Source: CAIWHR01 sp963786625 (GTDB lineage Bacteria; Pseudomonadota; Gammaproteobacteria; Burkholderiales; Casimicrobiaceae). From it: a stretch of DNA of 64,000 nucleotides. The notes beneath the pieces were generated by a model. The model did no database searches and was not told the DNA's origin. It saw only the letters and a program-made list of their open reading frames with translations. The position numbers and the translations under genes were made by a program. Shown here piece by piece: positions 26,703 through 37,035 of this stretch. The first letter of the stretch is position 1. Each line of letters starts with the position of its first letter. The stretch covers positions 41,938 through 105,937 of the forward strand of contig CAWAZS010000015.1 of assembly GCA_963786625.1 (NCBI GenBank). Direction: 5' to 3'.

Positions 26703-27929
26703 ATGACGTTCGAATGGGTCGTCGCCCTGCGCTTCCTGCGCGAGGGGCGCTTCCAGACCGCGCTCATCGTCGGCGGCGCCGCGGCCGGCGTCGCCGTCGT
26801 GATCTTCATCACGGCGCTCGTCAACGGGTTGCAGGCCAACACGCTGAAGCGCGTTCTCGGCACGCAGGCGCACATCGTGATCCGTCCGGCCGAGGAAGTC
26901 GCGCGGCCGCAGCGCAGGGCGCAGGATGGCGAAGCCCTGCTCTCGCGCATCGAGGCGCGCGCGCAGCGGCTGCGCTCGATCGACCAGTGGCAGACGCTCG
27001 ACGCCGCGCTCCAGGCGATGCCCAGCGTCACCGCGGTGTCGCCGATGGTTTCCGGACCGGGATTCGCGGTGCGCGGCGATGCGACGAAGTCGATCGCCCT
27101 GTTCGGCGTCGAGCCGGAGCGCTACAACCGGATCGTCGCGGTCGACGAGAAGCTCGTCGCCGGCGAGTATCGCGTGCAGGCCGGAGAGGCCGTGATCGGC
27201 AAGGACCTGGCCAAGGACCTGGGTCTGGCGCTCGGCGACCGGTTTCGCGTGGTCACCGCCGAGACCGACGTCCCCGTGTCCGATACGTTCACGGTCACGG
27301 GCATCGTCGATCTCGGCGTGCGCGACCTCAACCGCCGCACCGTCTTCGTCACGCTGCGCTCCGCGCAGACGCTGCTCGCGCTCGCGGGCGGGGCGACGCA
27401 GCTCGATCTCAAGATCGACGACCTGTTCGATGCCGAGGACATCGCGCAGCGGATCGAGGCGCAGACCGGCCTGACCGTCGAATCGTGGATGCGCACCAAC
27501 GAGCAGCTGCTCGCCGCGATCAACGCGCAGAACATCACGACGCGGACGATCCGCGGCTTCGTCATCGTGATCGTGGCGCTCGGCATCGCCAGCGTGCTCG
27601 TCGTCTGGGTCGTGCAGAAGCGGCGCGAGATCGGAATCCTGCGCGCCATGGGCGCGAGCCGCGGCCAGGTGCAGCGCGTGTTCCTGCTGCAGGGCGCGAT
27701 CGTCGCCCTCGTCGGCTCGGCCGTCGGCTGCGCGCTCGCGATCGCGATGGTCGTCGTGTTCCTCGAGATCGCGCGCAACGCCGACGGCTCGCCGCTGTTC
27801 GTGCTGACGCTCTCCCCGTGGCTGTTCGCCGGGACGGTGCTCGGCGCGCTGGTCGGCGGGCTGCTCGCGGCCGCGTCTCCGGCGCGCCGCGCCGCCGCGC
27901 TCGACCCGGCGCAGGCGATCCGCATGTGA
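26703..27929 (+). CDS. ABC transporter permease, FtsX/MacB-LolC type
   Basis: An intact 408-residue permease. One transmembrane helix near the N-terminus (FQTALIVGGAAAGVAVVIFI) is followed by a large periplasmic MacB-core-like domain (about residues 45-270) and three C-terminal helices typical of FtsX (GFVIVIVALGIASVLVVWVV, then RREIGILRAMGASRGQV). Such permeases do not import solutes; they pump lipids, peptides or drugs from the periplasmic side or transmit force. With the adaptor before it and the ATPase after it, it forms a DevBCA-like tripartite exporter. The cargo is unknown. Confidence 0.9.
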   Translation: MTFEWVVALRFLREGRFQTALIVGGAAAGVAVVIFITALVNGLQANTLKRVLGTQAHIVIRPAEEVARPQRRAQDGEALLSRIEARAQRLRSIDQWQTLDAALQAMPSVTAVSPMVSGPGFAVRGDATKSIALFGVEPERYNRIVAVDEKLVAGEYRVQAGEAVIGKDLAKDLGLALGDRFRVVTAETDVPVSDTFTVTGIVDLGVRDLNRRTVFVTLRSAQTLLALAGGATQLDLKIDDLFDAEDIAQRIEAQTGLTVESWMRTNEQLLAAINAQNITTRTIRGFVIVIVALGIASVLVVWVVQKRREIGILRAMGASRGQVQRVFLLQGAIVALVGSAVGCALAIAMVVVFLEIARNADGSPLFVLTLSPWLFAGTVLGALVGGLLAAASPARRAAALDPAQAIRM

Positions 27930-27931
27930 CG

Positions 27932-28680
<749 letters not shown>

Positions 28681-28693
<13 letters not shown>

Positions 28694-30101
28694 GCGCGCT
28701 TCGCCAGGCCGTACGCGAGCTCCGGGGCGAGCTCGAAGGCCTCGTCCTCGTCGATCTTGTGCTCGACGACGAGCGTCGCGAGGAAGCGGCAGTCCATTCG
28801 CCGCGCGACGTCGTGCCGCGCCGGGATCGACAGGAACGCGCGGGTGTCGTCGTTGAAGCCGACGGTGTTGTAGAACCCCGCCGTCTCGGTGACCTGCTCG
28901 CGGAACCGCTGCATGCCCTCGGGGCTGTCGTAGAACCACCACGGCGGTCCGAGCTTCAGGATCGGATAGTGGCCGGCGAGCGGCGCGAGCTCGCGCGCGT
29001 ACGTGGTCTCGTCGAGGGTGAACAGGATGACGCTGAGATCGCGCTCGTTGCCGTAGCGGTCGAGCAGCGGCTTCAGCGCGCGGACGTAGTCGGTCGGCGT
29101 CGGAATGTCGGCGCCCTTGTCGCGGCCGAAATCGCCGAAGATGCGCGGGTTGTGGCTGCGGAACGAGCCGGGGTGGATCTGCATCACCAGGCCGTCGTCG
29201 AGACTCATCCGCGCCATCTCGGTCAGGACCTGGCCGCGGAACTGCTCGGCGTCCTCGGGCGACGCGGTGCCGGCGAGCGCGCGGTCGAGCAATCGCTGGC
29301 ACGCCGCGTCGGCGAGATCGCAGGTGCGTGCGGTCGGATGACCGTGATCGGTCGAGGTCGCGCCCATCGTCCGGAAGAAGGCGCGGCGGCTGCGGTGCGC
29401 CGCCAGGTAGCCGCGCCACGTCGCCGTGTTCTCGCCGGTCAGCGCGCCGAGCTGCTGCACGTTGTCGCGAAAGCCCTCGAACTCCGGGTCGACGACCGGG
29501 TCCGGCCGGTACGCGGTGATGACGCGTCCCTTCCAGCCCGATGCCTTGATCCTGCGATGATGGTCGAGCGCGTCGAGCGGCGATTCGGTCGTCGCGATCA
29601 CCTCGATGTTGAAGCGCTCGAACAGCGCGCGCGGGCGGAACTCCGGCCGCGCCAGGCACGCATTGATGTGGTCGAAGATGCGGTCGGCGGACTCGGCGGT
29701 CAGCCGCTCGGTGCAGCCGAAGACGGTCGGCGAACGCGTGGTCGAGCCAGATCCGCGTCGGCGTGCCCCGAAACAGGTGATAGTGCGCGGCGAAGCTGCG
29801 CCAGATCTTGCGCGCGTCCTGCTCCACCGGGGCGCCGTCGCGGCGCGGAATGCCGAGGTCCTCGAGCCGGATGCCCTGGCTGTAGAGCATGCGGAACACG
29901 TAGTGGTCCGGCGTGATGAACAGGGCCGAGGCGCCCGCGAAGGGTTCGTCGTCGGCGTACCACTGCGGATCGGTGTGACCGTGCGGACTCAGGATGGGCA
30001 GGCCCGCGACGGTCGCGTAGAGCGCGCGTGCGAGCTGCGCGCGTCGCCGGATCGGGCGGGAACAGCCGGTCGGGGTGCAGGGCCAGAGGCAGTTGGGGCA
30101 T
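28681..30101 (-). CDS. uxaC: Glucuronate isomerase (frame broken twice)
   Basis: Uronate isomerase, which converts D-glucuronate to D-fructuronate in the cytoplasm. The N-terminal part (from the ATG at 30101, PLALHPDRLFPPD) runs to about 30040. A second frame then gives the metal-site motif SPHGHTDPQWY and VFRMLYSQGIRLEDLGIPR, and after about 29735 a third frame gives FNIEVIATTES and the rest (GWKGRVITAYRPDPVV, ETAGFYNTVGFNDDTRAFLS). All three join smoothly, so the breaks look like sequence errors. It starts three bases after uxuB ends, so uxuB-uxaC is one leftward operon. Mannonate dehydratase (uxuA), the next enzyme, is not in the window. Confidence 0.9.
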
Positions 30102-30103
30102 GG

Positions 30104-31597
30104 TCAGCGCGCAGCGCCTTGCGCGAGGTGCACGGCGAGCGTCCTGCGCACGCCGTCGCGAAACAGGGTGCCGACATCGCGGCTCACCGCCTTGCGAAAC
30201 GCCGCGTTCCCCGGCAGGTCGGTGCCGAACACCGCGGTGAGATCGAGGAAGCCGTCGGCGATGTGCGCCGCGTTGCCGCGCGCGGCCGCGGCGATCGACG
30301 CGAATTTCGCGGCCAGCGGGTCGGCCACCGCGATCGGCTTGCCGCCCTCGTCGTGCCCGCTCGCGTACCGGATCCATCCGGCCACCGCGAGCGCGAGGTG
30401 GGCGATCGAGGCGCCGGCGTTGATCCGGTCGCGCACGGTGCCCAGCAGCCGCTGCGGAAGCTTCTGCGAGCCGTCCATGGCGATCTGCTGCGTCCGGTGC
30501 GGCAGCGCGGGATTGCGGAAGCGCTCGATCAGCTTCGCGCAATAGTCGCCGAGATCGACGCCGGGCGGCGCCGCCAGCGTCGGGCGCACCTCTTCCGCCA
30601 TCAGCCGCTCGATCAGCGTCGCGAGCAGCGGGTCGGCCGATGCCTGCCAGATGAATTCGTGCCCGGCGAGGAAGCCGAGGTACGCGAGCGTCGAGTGGCT
30701 GCCGTTCAGCAGCCGCAGCTTCATCGTCTCGAACGGCGCGACGTCGGCGACGATCTGCGCGCCCGCGTCCTCCCACGGAGGGCGCGCCGCGCCGAAGCGC
30801 TCCTCGATCACCCAGCTGGTGAACGGCTCCGCGACGACCGGCGCCTCGTCGGCGACGCCGAGCAGGCGCGCGACCTCCGCGACGTCGGCGTCCGTCGTCG
30901 CGGGGACGATGCGATCGACCATCGTGCACGGAAAGGCCACGTTCGCGCCGATCCAGTCGGCGAGCGCCGGCTCGCGCGCGCGGGCGAAGGCGGTGACGAT
31001 GCCCTCGACGGTGCGGCCGTTGTGCGGGAGGTTGTCGCAGCACACGACGTTGATCGGGCCGCCCGCCGTGTCGCGACGCGCGGCAAGTCCCGCGGCGAGC
31101 ACGCCGATTGCGCTGACCGGAGCGTCGGGATGCGCGAGATCGTGCGCGATGTCCGGGTGCGCAAGGTCGAGGCGTCCCGTTGCCGGATCGTGGCAGTAGC
31201 CCTTTTCGGTGACCGTGAGCGACACCACTCGCACCGCCGCATCCGCGATGCGCGCGATCACGCGGTCGCGGCTCGCCCCGAGGAAGAGCATTTCGCGCAC
31301 GGCGCCGATCACCCGCGCAGCGTTTCCCGCGGCCCCCTTCTCGAGCACCGTGTACAGCCCGTCCTGCGCGGCGAGCGCCGCGGTCGCGCGCGGTGTCTTG
31401 AGGCTCACCCCGCAGATTCCCCAGCGCGGGTCCTTGCGCAGGATCGCGTCGGTGTACACCGCCTGGTGCGCGCGATGGAACGCGCCGAGTCCGAGATGGA
31501 CGATGCCGGTGGCGACCTTGCCGGGATCGTAATCGGGTCGGGCGACTTCGACCGGCATCGCGGCCAGCGCCGAGAGCGAGAGTCGTGGCGCGCTCAT
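30104..31597 (-). CDS. uxuB: Fructuronate reductase (mannitol dehydrogenase family)
   Basis: An intact 497-residue member of the long-chain mannitol dehydrogenase family. Adjacent to uxaC, it is most likely D-fructuronate (D-mannonate) reductase, which makes mannonate with NADH. The N-terminal nucleotide-binding stretch is GIVHLGLGAFHRAHQAVYTD. The catalytic lysine region is in ETMKLRLLNGSHSTLAYLGF, with the Lys-x-x-Leu-Leu-Asn-Gly-x-His pattern of the family. The ATG at 31597 lies inside a tandem duplication (see the repeat at 31588-31737), so two other copies of the ATGAGCGCGC start sequence sit upstream. Confidence 0.9.
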   Translation of the reverse strand: MSAPRLSLSALAAMPVEVARPDYDPGKVATGIVHLGLGAFHRAHQAVYTDAILRKDPRWGICGVSLKTPRATAALAAQDGLYTVLEKGAAGNAARVIGAVREMLFLGASRDRVIARIADAAVRVVSLTVTEKGYCHDPATGRLDLAHPDIAHDLAHPDAPVSAIGVLAAGLAARRDTAGGPINVVCCDNLPHNGRTVEGIVTAFARAREPALADWIGANVAFPCTMVDRIVPATTDADVAEVARLLGVADEAPVVAEPFTSWVIEERFGAARPPWEDAGAQIVADVAPFETMKLRLLNGSHSTLAYLGFLAGHEFIWQASADPLLATLIERLMAEEVRPTLAAPPGVDLGDYCAKLIERFRNPALPHRTQQIAMDGSQKLPQRLLGTVRDRINAGASIAHLALAVAGWIRYASGHDEGGKPIAVADPLAAKFASIAAAARGNAAHIADGFLDLTAVFGTDLPGNAAFRKAVSRDVGTLFRDGVRRTLAVHLAQGAAR

Positions 31598-31737
31598 TGA
31601 CGGCCCCCTTGGCGCTGCGCGCCTTCCCCCGAGGGGGAGCCAATTCGCGCTTGGGGCGGCCCTGCGCGCTCATTGACGGCCCCCTGGCGCTGCGCGCCTT
31701 CCCCCGAGGGGGAGCAATTCGCGCTTGGGGCGGCCCT
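31588..31737 (-). repeat. Tandem duplication of 76 and 74 bases around the uxuB start
   Basis: Copy A is 31588-31663 and copy B is 31664-31737; they differ only by two single-base deletions. A third copy of the first ten bases (GCGCGCTCAT) follows at 31738-31747. Each unit has a CCCCCTCGGGGG hairpin and, on the minus strand, an ATGAGCGCGC start sequence identical to that of uxuB. The hairpin core is a kind of intergenic repeat I associate with Burkholderiales genomes; that link is from memory. Confidence 0.9.
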
Positions 31738-32067
31738 GCGCGCTCATGCCGGTCGTCCCGTGGGGCCGCTTCAGGCGGCTCGCGCGTCCGGCTGAAGCCG
31801 GACCCACGACGGTGGCGTGGGGCACGAGCGCGTCGCATGTGCGCAGCGCAGCGGGATGTGAGCCGGTTCAGCGTGACTATCATGTGGGTCTTCGCCATTG
31901 CGTCCGCCGAATGCGGCGCGACGCCGAAGTGATTGTCGCATGGTCGCGAATCGTGTTCGCAGCGCGCCTGCGCGTCAAGGGGTGCGATCGCCCGGTCCAT
32001 GACCATTGCGCCATGTCTTGCGTTGCGTCATGCTGCTCGCTTTCGGCGTGCGCGTGGGTCCTGCATC
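31598..32067. other. Divergent intergenic region between uxuB and the oxidoreductase
   Basis: This region of 470 bases holds the tandem duplication, then a REP-like double palindrome, then about 260 bases with no recognised gene. Several possible start codons lie upstream of the oxidoreductase in its frame, but they add residues without family similarity. Confidence 0.6.
31759..31808. repeat. REP-like double palindrome, copy 1
   Basis: Two hairpins, one from GCCGCTTCAGGCGGC and one from GTCCGGCTGAAGCCGGAC, are enclosed by an outer CGTGGG/CCCACG stem (31759-31764 with 31803-31808). An element with the same architecture and near-identical arms occurs at 49419-49478, so it is a dispersed repeat. 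Confidence 0.75.
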
Positions 32068-33095
32068 GTGAAGAAGAAGCATCGTCTGGCCGTCGTCGGC
32101 CTCGGCATGGCGGTCGCGCCCCACGCGCAGAGCCTCGTCGATCTCGGCGATCGGGTCGAGGTCGCGTGGGCGTACAGCCCGACCGAGGCGCGGCGGCGAA
32201 GCTTCGCCGCGCGGTTTCCGTTCCCGGTGACCGGCGATTTCGCCGCCATCGCCGGCGACCCGACGATCGACACGGTTCTGGTGCTGACGCCGCCCAATGC
32301 GCATCTGCCGATCGTGCGCGAGCTCGCCGCCGCCGGCAAGCACGTGCTTCTGGAGAAGCCGGTCGAGGCAACGCTCGGCGGCGCCGAGGAAGTCGTCCGC
32401 GTCTGCGACCGGCGGGCGTGACGCTCGCCGTCGTCTTCCAGCACCGCTTTCGCCCGGCATCGCTGGCGCTCGCCGCAAAGCTCGCGGCCGGCGAGCTCGG
32501 CACGCTCGCCAACGCCGCAGTTTCCGTGCGCTGGTGGCGCCCGCAGAGCTATTACGACGAGCCCGGGCGCGGGACGCTTGCGCGCGACGGCGGCGGCGTG
32601 CTGCTCACTCAGGCGATCCACACGCTGGACCTGTTCCTGAGCCTCACCCCGCCGCTCGCCGAGGTCACCGCATTCGCCGGGACGTCGGCGCTGCATCGGA
32701 TGGAAACCGAAGACACCGTGGCGGCGGCATTGCGCTTCGACGGCGGCGTGCTCGGCGCGCTGGACGCCACCACCGCCGCGTATCCCGGGTTTCCGGAGCG
32801 AATCGATCTCGTCGGGACGAAGGCGACCGCGGTGCTCACCTCGGGCAAGCTCGACGTTCAATATCAGGACGGGCGGCGCGAGACCCTCGGCGAGGATGCC
32901 GGCGGGGGCGGCGGCGCCGATCCGATGGCGTTCGCGCACGACGCGCATCGGGGCGTCCTTGCCGAGTTCCTCGATGCGATCGACGCCGGGCGCGCCCCGG
33001 TGAACAGCGGGCGCGCCGCGCTCCGGGTCCACTATCTGATCGAGGCCCTGCTCGACTCGTCGCGCCGGCGCGCGCCGGTGCCGGTGCGCCGCTGA
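32068..33095 (+). CDS. Gfo/Idh/MocA family oxidoreductase (frame broken once)
   Basis: An NAD(P)-dependent sugar or inositol-type dehydrogenase. The Rossmann motif is VVGLGMAVAPHAQSLVDLGD (about residues 8-27), and the family's catalytic EKP motif is in GKHVLLEKPVEATL. A single base is missing near 32415, after which the frame resumes with VTLAVVFQHRFRPASLALAA and the C-terminal GFO_IDH_MocA domain (GVLLTQAIHTLDLFLSL, with the conserved His). I chose the GTG at 32068, which gives the normal start KKKHRLAVVGLG. It is divergent from uxuB-uxaC and may act in the same uronate or sugar pathway (inference). Confidence 0.82.
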
Positions 33096-33137
33096 CCCGC
33101 TGCGCGTCGCGACCCGCTGGGGCGCCGCGCTCGATGG

Positions 33138-33704
33138 TCAGCCGGCCTTGAAGTGGCCCGACTTGCCGCCCGATTTCTCGAGCAGCCGCACGCCCTCGAT
33201 GCGCATTCCGCGATCGACCGCCTTGCACATGTCGTAGATCGTCAGCAGGCCGACCGCCGCCGCGGTCAGCGCCTCCATCTCGACCCCGGTCCGCCCCAGC
33301 GTCTCCGCGGTCACTTCGATCGCCATCGCGCGAGCCGCCGCGTCGGGGGAGAACTCGACGGCGACGCGGGTCAGCGGCAGCGGGTGGCACAACGGAATCA
33401 GCTCGGAGGCGCGCTTGGCCGCCTGGATCGCCGCGATCCGCGCAACGCCGAGCACATCGCCCTTGGCGGCCGATCCGGCGCCGATCAGCGCGAACGTGGC
33501 GGGCTGCATGACGATCCGCCCGCCCGCCCGGGCGACACGTTTGGTTACATCCTTGGCGCCCACATCGACCATGTGCGCCTGACCGGCCGCGTCAAAGTGG
33601 GTAAAATGGCGGCTTTCGCTTGCTCGCCCGGCCGCTGGCCGGCGAATTGCCGCCTTGGGCGCTTCCTTCGAGGATCCTGTCGCCTTCCCTCGTCCGCGTG
33701 CCAC
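33138..33704 (-). CDS. moaC: Cyclic pyranopterin monophosphate synthase MoaC
   Basis: MoaC, the second enzyme of molybdenum cofactor synthesis. The core from FTHFDAAGQAHMVDVGAKDV onward is complete, including ELIPLCHPLPLTRV and the catalytic GVEMEALTAAAVGLLTIYDM with its lysine CKAVDRGMRI. The start is not at the usual place: I chose the GTG at 33704, which has GGAGGAG upstream with a six-base gap and adds a basic, low-complexity N-terminal extension of about 30 residues. The extension could be untranslated. It is divergent from bepA, a pairing that, from memory, recurs in Betaproteobacteria. Confidence 0.92.
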   Translation of the reverse strand: MARGRGKATGSSKEAPKAAIRRPAAGRASESRHFTHFDAAGQAHMVDVGAKDVTKRVARAGGRIVMQPATFALIGAGSAAKGDVLGVARIAAIQAAKRASELIPLCHPLPLTRVAVEFSPDAAARAMAIEVTAETLGRTGVEMEALTAAAVGLLTIYDMCKAVDRGMRIEGVRLLEKSGGKSGHFKAG

Positions 33705-33779
33705 GGCGGTCTCCTCCGCTTGAACTTCGGGTGACGCGACGCATCTTAGCATTGCGATCCACGGGTTCCCGGTCCCTCG

Positions 33780-35315
33780 ATGCCCCAATCTGCCACCCCG
33801 CCCCTGCCAACCCCCGCGCGCACGCGCCGCCTGCGCCGGCGGGTCATCGCTGCGCTCACCGCGACGGCACTTGCGGCGCAGCCGCTGGCGCCGGCCACGT
33901 TCTCCGCCGGGCTCGCCCATGCCCAGGCACTGCCCGACCTCGGCGACGAATCGCAGTCGATGTTCGCGCCGGGGCAGGAGCGCAAGGTCGGCGAGATGAT
34001 CGTCCGGCAGATCCGCGGGTCCGGCGCCTATCTCAACGACCCGGAAGTCAACGACTACCTGAACGAGCTCGGCCATCGGCTCGTCGCCGCGGTGCCGGAG
34101 GGCCGGCAGGACTTCGAGTTCTTCGCGATCGGCGACTCGTCGATCAACGCCTTCGCGCTCCCCGGGGGCTACGTCGGCGTGCACATGGGTCTCATCCTCC
34201 TGGCGCAGAGCGAATCCGAGCTCGCGGCGGTGCTGGCGCACGAAATCACGCACGTCACGCAGCACCACATTGCGCGCTCGCTCGCCAACCAGCAGCGCTC
34301 GCTGCTCTATTCGCTGGCGGCGATCGCGCTCGCGATCGCCGCATCGCGCTCCTCGTCGTCGTCGTCGGGCCAGGTGATGACGGCGGGGATGGCGTCGGCG
34401 CAGGCGCTCGCGATGCAGTCGCAGATCAACTTCACCCGCGAAAACGAGTACGAGGCGGACCGCATCGGCTTCCAGCGGCTCGATGCCGCCGGCTTCGACA
34501 CCAGCGCGATGGCGTCGTTCATGGGCCGCATGCAGAAGTCCGGCCAGTTCGCCGACGGCGGGGCGCCGTCGTACCTGCGCACGCACCCGATCACCTACGA
34601 GCGCGTGGCCGAGGCGCAGGCGCGCGCCTACGGAAAGCCGTATCGGCAGGTGCCGGACTCGCTCGACTTCCAGCTGGTGCGCGCGCTCCTGCGCAGCTAC
34701 AACGGCACGCCGAAGGAGGCCGTCGCGTTCTTCACGTCCGCGCTCGAGGACCGCAAGTTCAGCAGCGAGGTCGCGATGCGCTACGGTCTCGCCGCTTCGC
34801 TGCTGCGCGCCGAGAACTACAAGCAGGCGAAGGCGGAGCTCGCCACGCTGGAGAAGAACGGCCCGCCGCACCCGATGATCGAGGTGATGGCCGGCCACGT
34901 GCTGATGGAAGCCGGGGAGCTCGACCTCGCCATCGCCCGGTTCGAGCGCGCCCTGTCGCGCTACCCGAACAAGATGCAGCTCGTCTACGACTATCCGGAA
35001 GCCCTGCTCAAGGCCGGCCGGGCGCGCGATGCCGCCAAGTTCCTCGACGCCCAGCTCGCCCGATTCCCCGCCGACGGCCCGTTGCACCGGCTCGCGGCGC
35101 GCACCTACGCGACGCTGGGCAAGAAGCTGCAGCAGTATCGGCACCAGGGCGAGTACTACGCGTGGCAGGGCGATCTCAAGGGCGCGGTGGTCCAGCTCGA
35201 GCTCGCGGCCAAGGCGGGCGACGGCGATTTCTATCAGGCTTCCGTGGTCGAGACCCGGTTGCGCGCGCTGCGTCGCGAGCTCGCCGAGCAGCAGGCGATG
35301 GCGAAGAACGGCTGA
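33780..35315 (+). CDS. bepA: Periplasmic M48 metalloprotease/chaperone BepA
   Basis: An intact 511-residue homologue of BepA (YfgC), which degrades or assembles outer-membrane proteins such as LptD with the BAM complex. A basic N-terminal region and signal sequence (to about residue 48) lead to the M48 domain with HEITH at residues 154-158 and the third ligand region ENEYEADRIGFQRL. The C-terminal third is TPR (KEAVAFFTSALEDRKFSSEV, GELDLAIARFERALSRYPNK). It is the first gene of a rightward group with the macAB-like exporter, though a functional link is not evident. Confidence 0.92.
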   Translation: MPQSATPPLPTPARTRRLRRRVIAALTATALAAQPLAPATFSAGLAHAQALPDLGDESQSMFAPGQERKVGEMIVRQIRGSGAYLNDPEVNDYLNELGHRLVAAVPEGRQDFEFFAIGDSSINAFALPGGYVGVHMGLILLAQSESELAAVLAHEITHVTQHHIARSLANQQRSLLYSLAAIALAIAASRSSSSSSGQVMTAGMASAQALAMQSQINFTRENEYEADRIGFQRLDAAGFDTSAMASFMGRMQKSGQFADGGAPSYLRTHPITYERVAEAQARAYGKPYRQVPDSLDFQLVRALLRSYNGTPKEAVAFFTSALEDRKFSSEVAMRYGLAASLLRAENYKQAKAELATLEKNGPPHPMIEVMAGHVLMEAGELDLAIARFERALSRYPNKMQLVYDYPEALLKAGRARDAAKFLDAQLARFPADGPLHRLAARTYATLGKKLQQYRHQGEYYAWQGDLKGAVVQLELAAKAGDGDFYQASVVETRLRALRRELAEQQAMAKNG

Positions 35316-35371
35316 CCCGGCCGGGCGCGTCCGCGCCCTGGCCGCGAACGATCACCGACGCCGCTCCCCCG

Positions 35372-36981
35372 ATGGCCGACGACTCTGCCGCCGCAAGCTT
35401 CGCGCATCCGCAGGCGCCGCCGCGCCGGCGCCGCACGCTCTGGATCGTGCTCGCTGCGCTCGTGCTGGTCGCGCTGGCGGCGGCCGGATCGTGGGTATTT
35501 CTCCGCGGCGAAAGCGCGCCGGGCTTCCGCCTGGCCAAGGTCGAGCGCGGCACCCTCACCTCGGTGGTCTCGGCCTCCGGCACGCTGTCGGCGGTGACCA
35601 CGGTCGCCGTCGGGTCGCAGATCTCCGGGCAGATCAAGGAGCTCTTCGTCGACTTCAACAGCCCCGTGAAGAAGGGCCAGCTGCTGGCGCGGATCGACCC
35701 CGAGACCTTCGATCTCAAGGTGAAGCAGGCGCAGGCGGACCTCGACGCGGCGGTCAGCGCGCTCGCCAATCAGCGAGGCAATGTCCTGGTCGCTGAAGTC
35801 GCAGGCGCTGCGCGCGCGGATCCAGGCCAACGACGCGCGCGCGGATCTCGAACGCAAGCAGTCGTTGTTCGCCAAGGGCTTCATCTCCGACGCCGAGCGC
35901 GAGAAGGCGCAGTTCACCTACGACGCGCTCGCCGAGGCGGTGAAGACCGCCGAGGCGCAGGTCGTCGTCGGCGAGTCGCAGGTCGCCAACGCGCAGGCCG
36001 TCGTCAAGCAGCGCGAGGCCGCGCTCGCCTCGGCGCGGGTCGACCTCGCGCGCACGTCGATCGTCGCGCCCGTGGACGGCGTCGTCATCTCGCGGCAGGT
36101 GGACGCCGGACAGACCGTCGCGGCCAGCCTCAACACGCCGACGCTGTTCACCATCGCGCAGGACCTGCGCGAGATGCAGGTCGAAGTCGCGATCGACGAG
36201 TCCGACATCAGCAAGATCAAGCCGGCCCAGCGCGTCACGTTCACGGTCGACGCCTTTCCCGGCCGCACCTTCGAGGGCCGGGTCGCCCAGATCCGCAAGG
36301 CCGCGCAGTCCGTGCAGAACGTCGTCACCTACACCGTCGTCGTCGCGACGAACAATCCGAATCTCCTGCTGGTGCCGGGGATGACCGCCAACGTGCGCAT
36401 CGTCTCGGATGCGCGCGAGAACGCGCTGAAGGTGCCGAACGCGGCGCTGCGCTATCGCCCGCCCGGCGCCACGGTGGCGAAGGAAGCCGAGGCGGCGCCG
36501 GCGGGGACCGGTGGCAGCCGGCGGCGGCGACGCGCAGGCCCGGCGCGCGCGGCTGGTCGAGGAGCTCAAGCTCGACGCCGCGCAGCAGGCGCGGCTCGAC
36601 GAGATCTTCGCCGACCTGCGCGGAAGGATGGCGGAACTGCGCGAGCTTCCCGAAGCGGACCGCCGCACCCGCGGCGAGCGCCTGCGCGGCGAAGTCCGGC
36701 AGAGGATCAACGCGATGCTCAATCCGGAGCAGCAGAAGAAATACGCCGAGGTCGTCGCCGCGGAGACCGGGCGCGCCACAGCCGGCAGCGGCCGCGTCTA
36801 CGTGATCGGCAGCAGCGGCAAGCCGGTGGAAGTTCCGTTGCGCCTCGGTCTTTCCGACGGCAATTCGACCGAGGTCGTCGGCGGCGACCTGAAGGAAGGC
36901 GCGGAAGTGATCGTCGGCAATGTCGACCGGAACGCGCAGGCGTCCCGGCCGTCGGGCAGCGCGCCGCGCCTGCCGTTCTGA
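35372..36981 (+). CDS. macA: MacA-like periplasmic adaptor (frame broken twice)
   Basis: A membrane-fusion protein of a MacAB-type exporter. An N-terminal anchor (TLWIVLAALVLVALAAAGSW) is followed by SAVTTVAVGSQISGQIKELF (lipoyl domain), a coiled-coil hairpin, and the second lipoyl half VDGVVISRQVDAGQTVAASL. Frame changes occur near 35780 and 36510, and the protein reads on across both. The stretch after about 36520 (ARLVEELKLDAAQQARLDEI) is a helical Asp/Glu/Arg insert before the last domain (GRVYVIGSSGKPVEVPLRLG), which is unusual compared with E. coli MacA. The ATG at 35372 is the only one that leaves a normal N-terminus. Confidence 0.82.
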
Positions 36982-37035
36982 ACCGATTCGGACGCGACCC
37001 CGGACCCACGCCCTGCACCGCATCGCCGGCATCCC

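Noticed and set aside
31588..31747. Insertion sequence ends
   Set aside because: No transposase frame, no terminal inverted repeats and no target duplication around the units.
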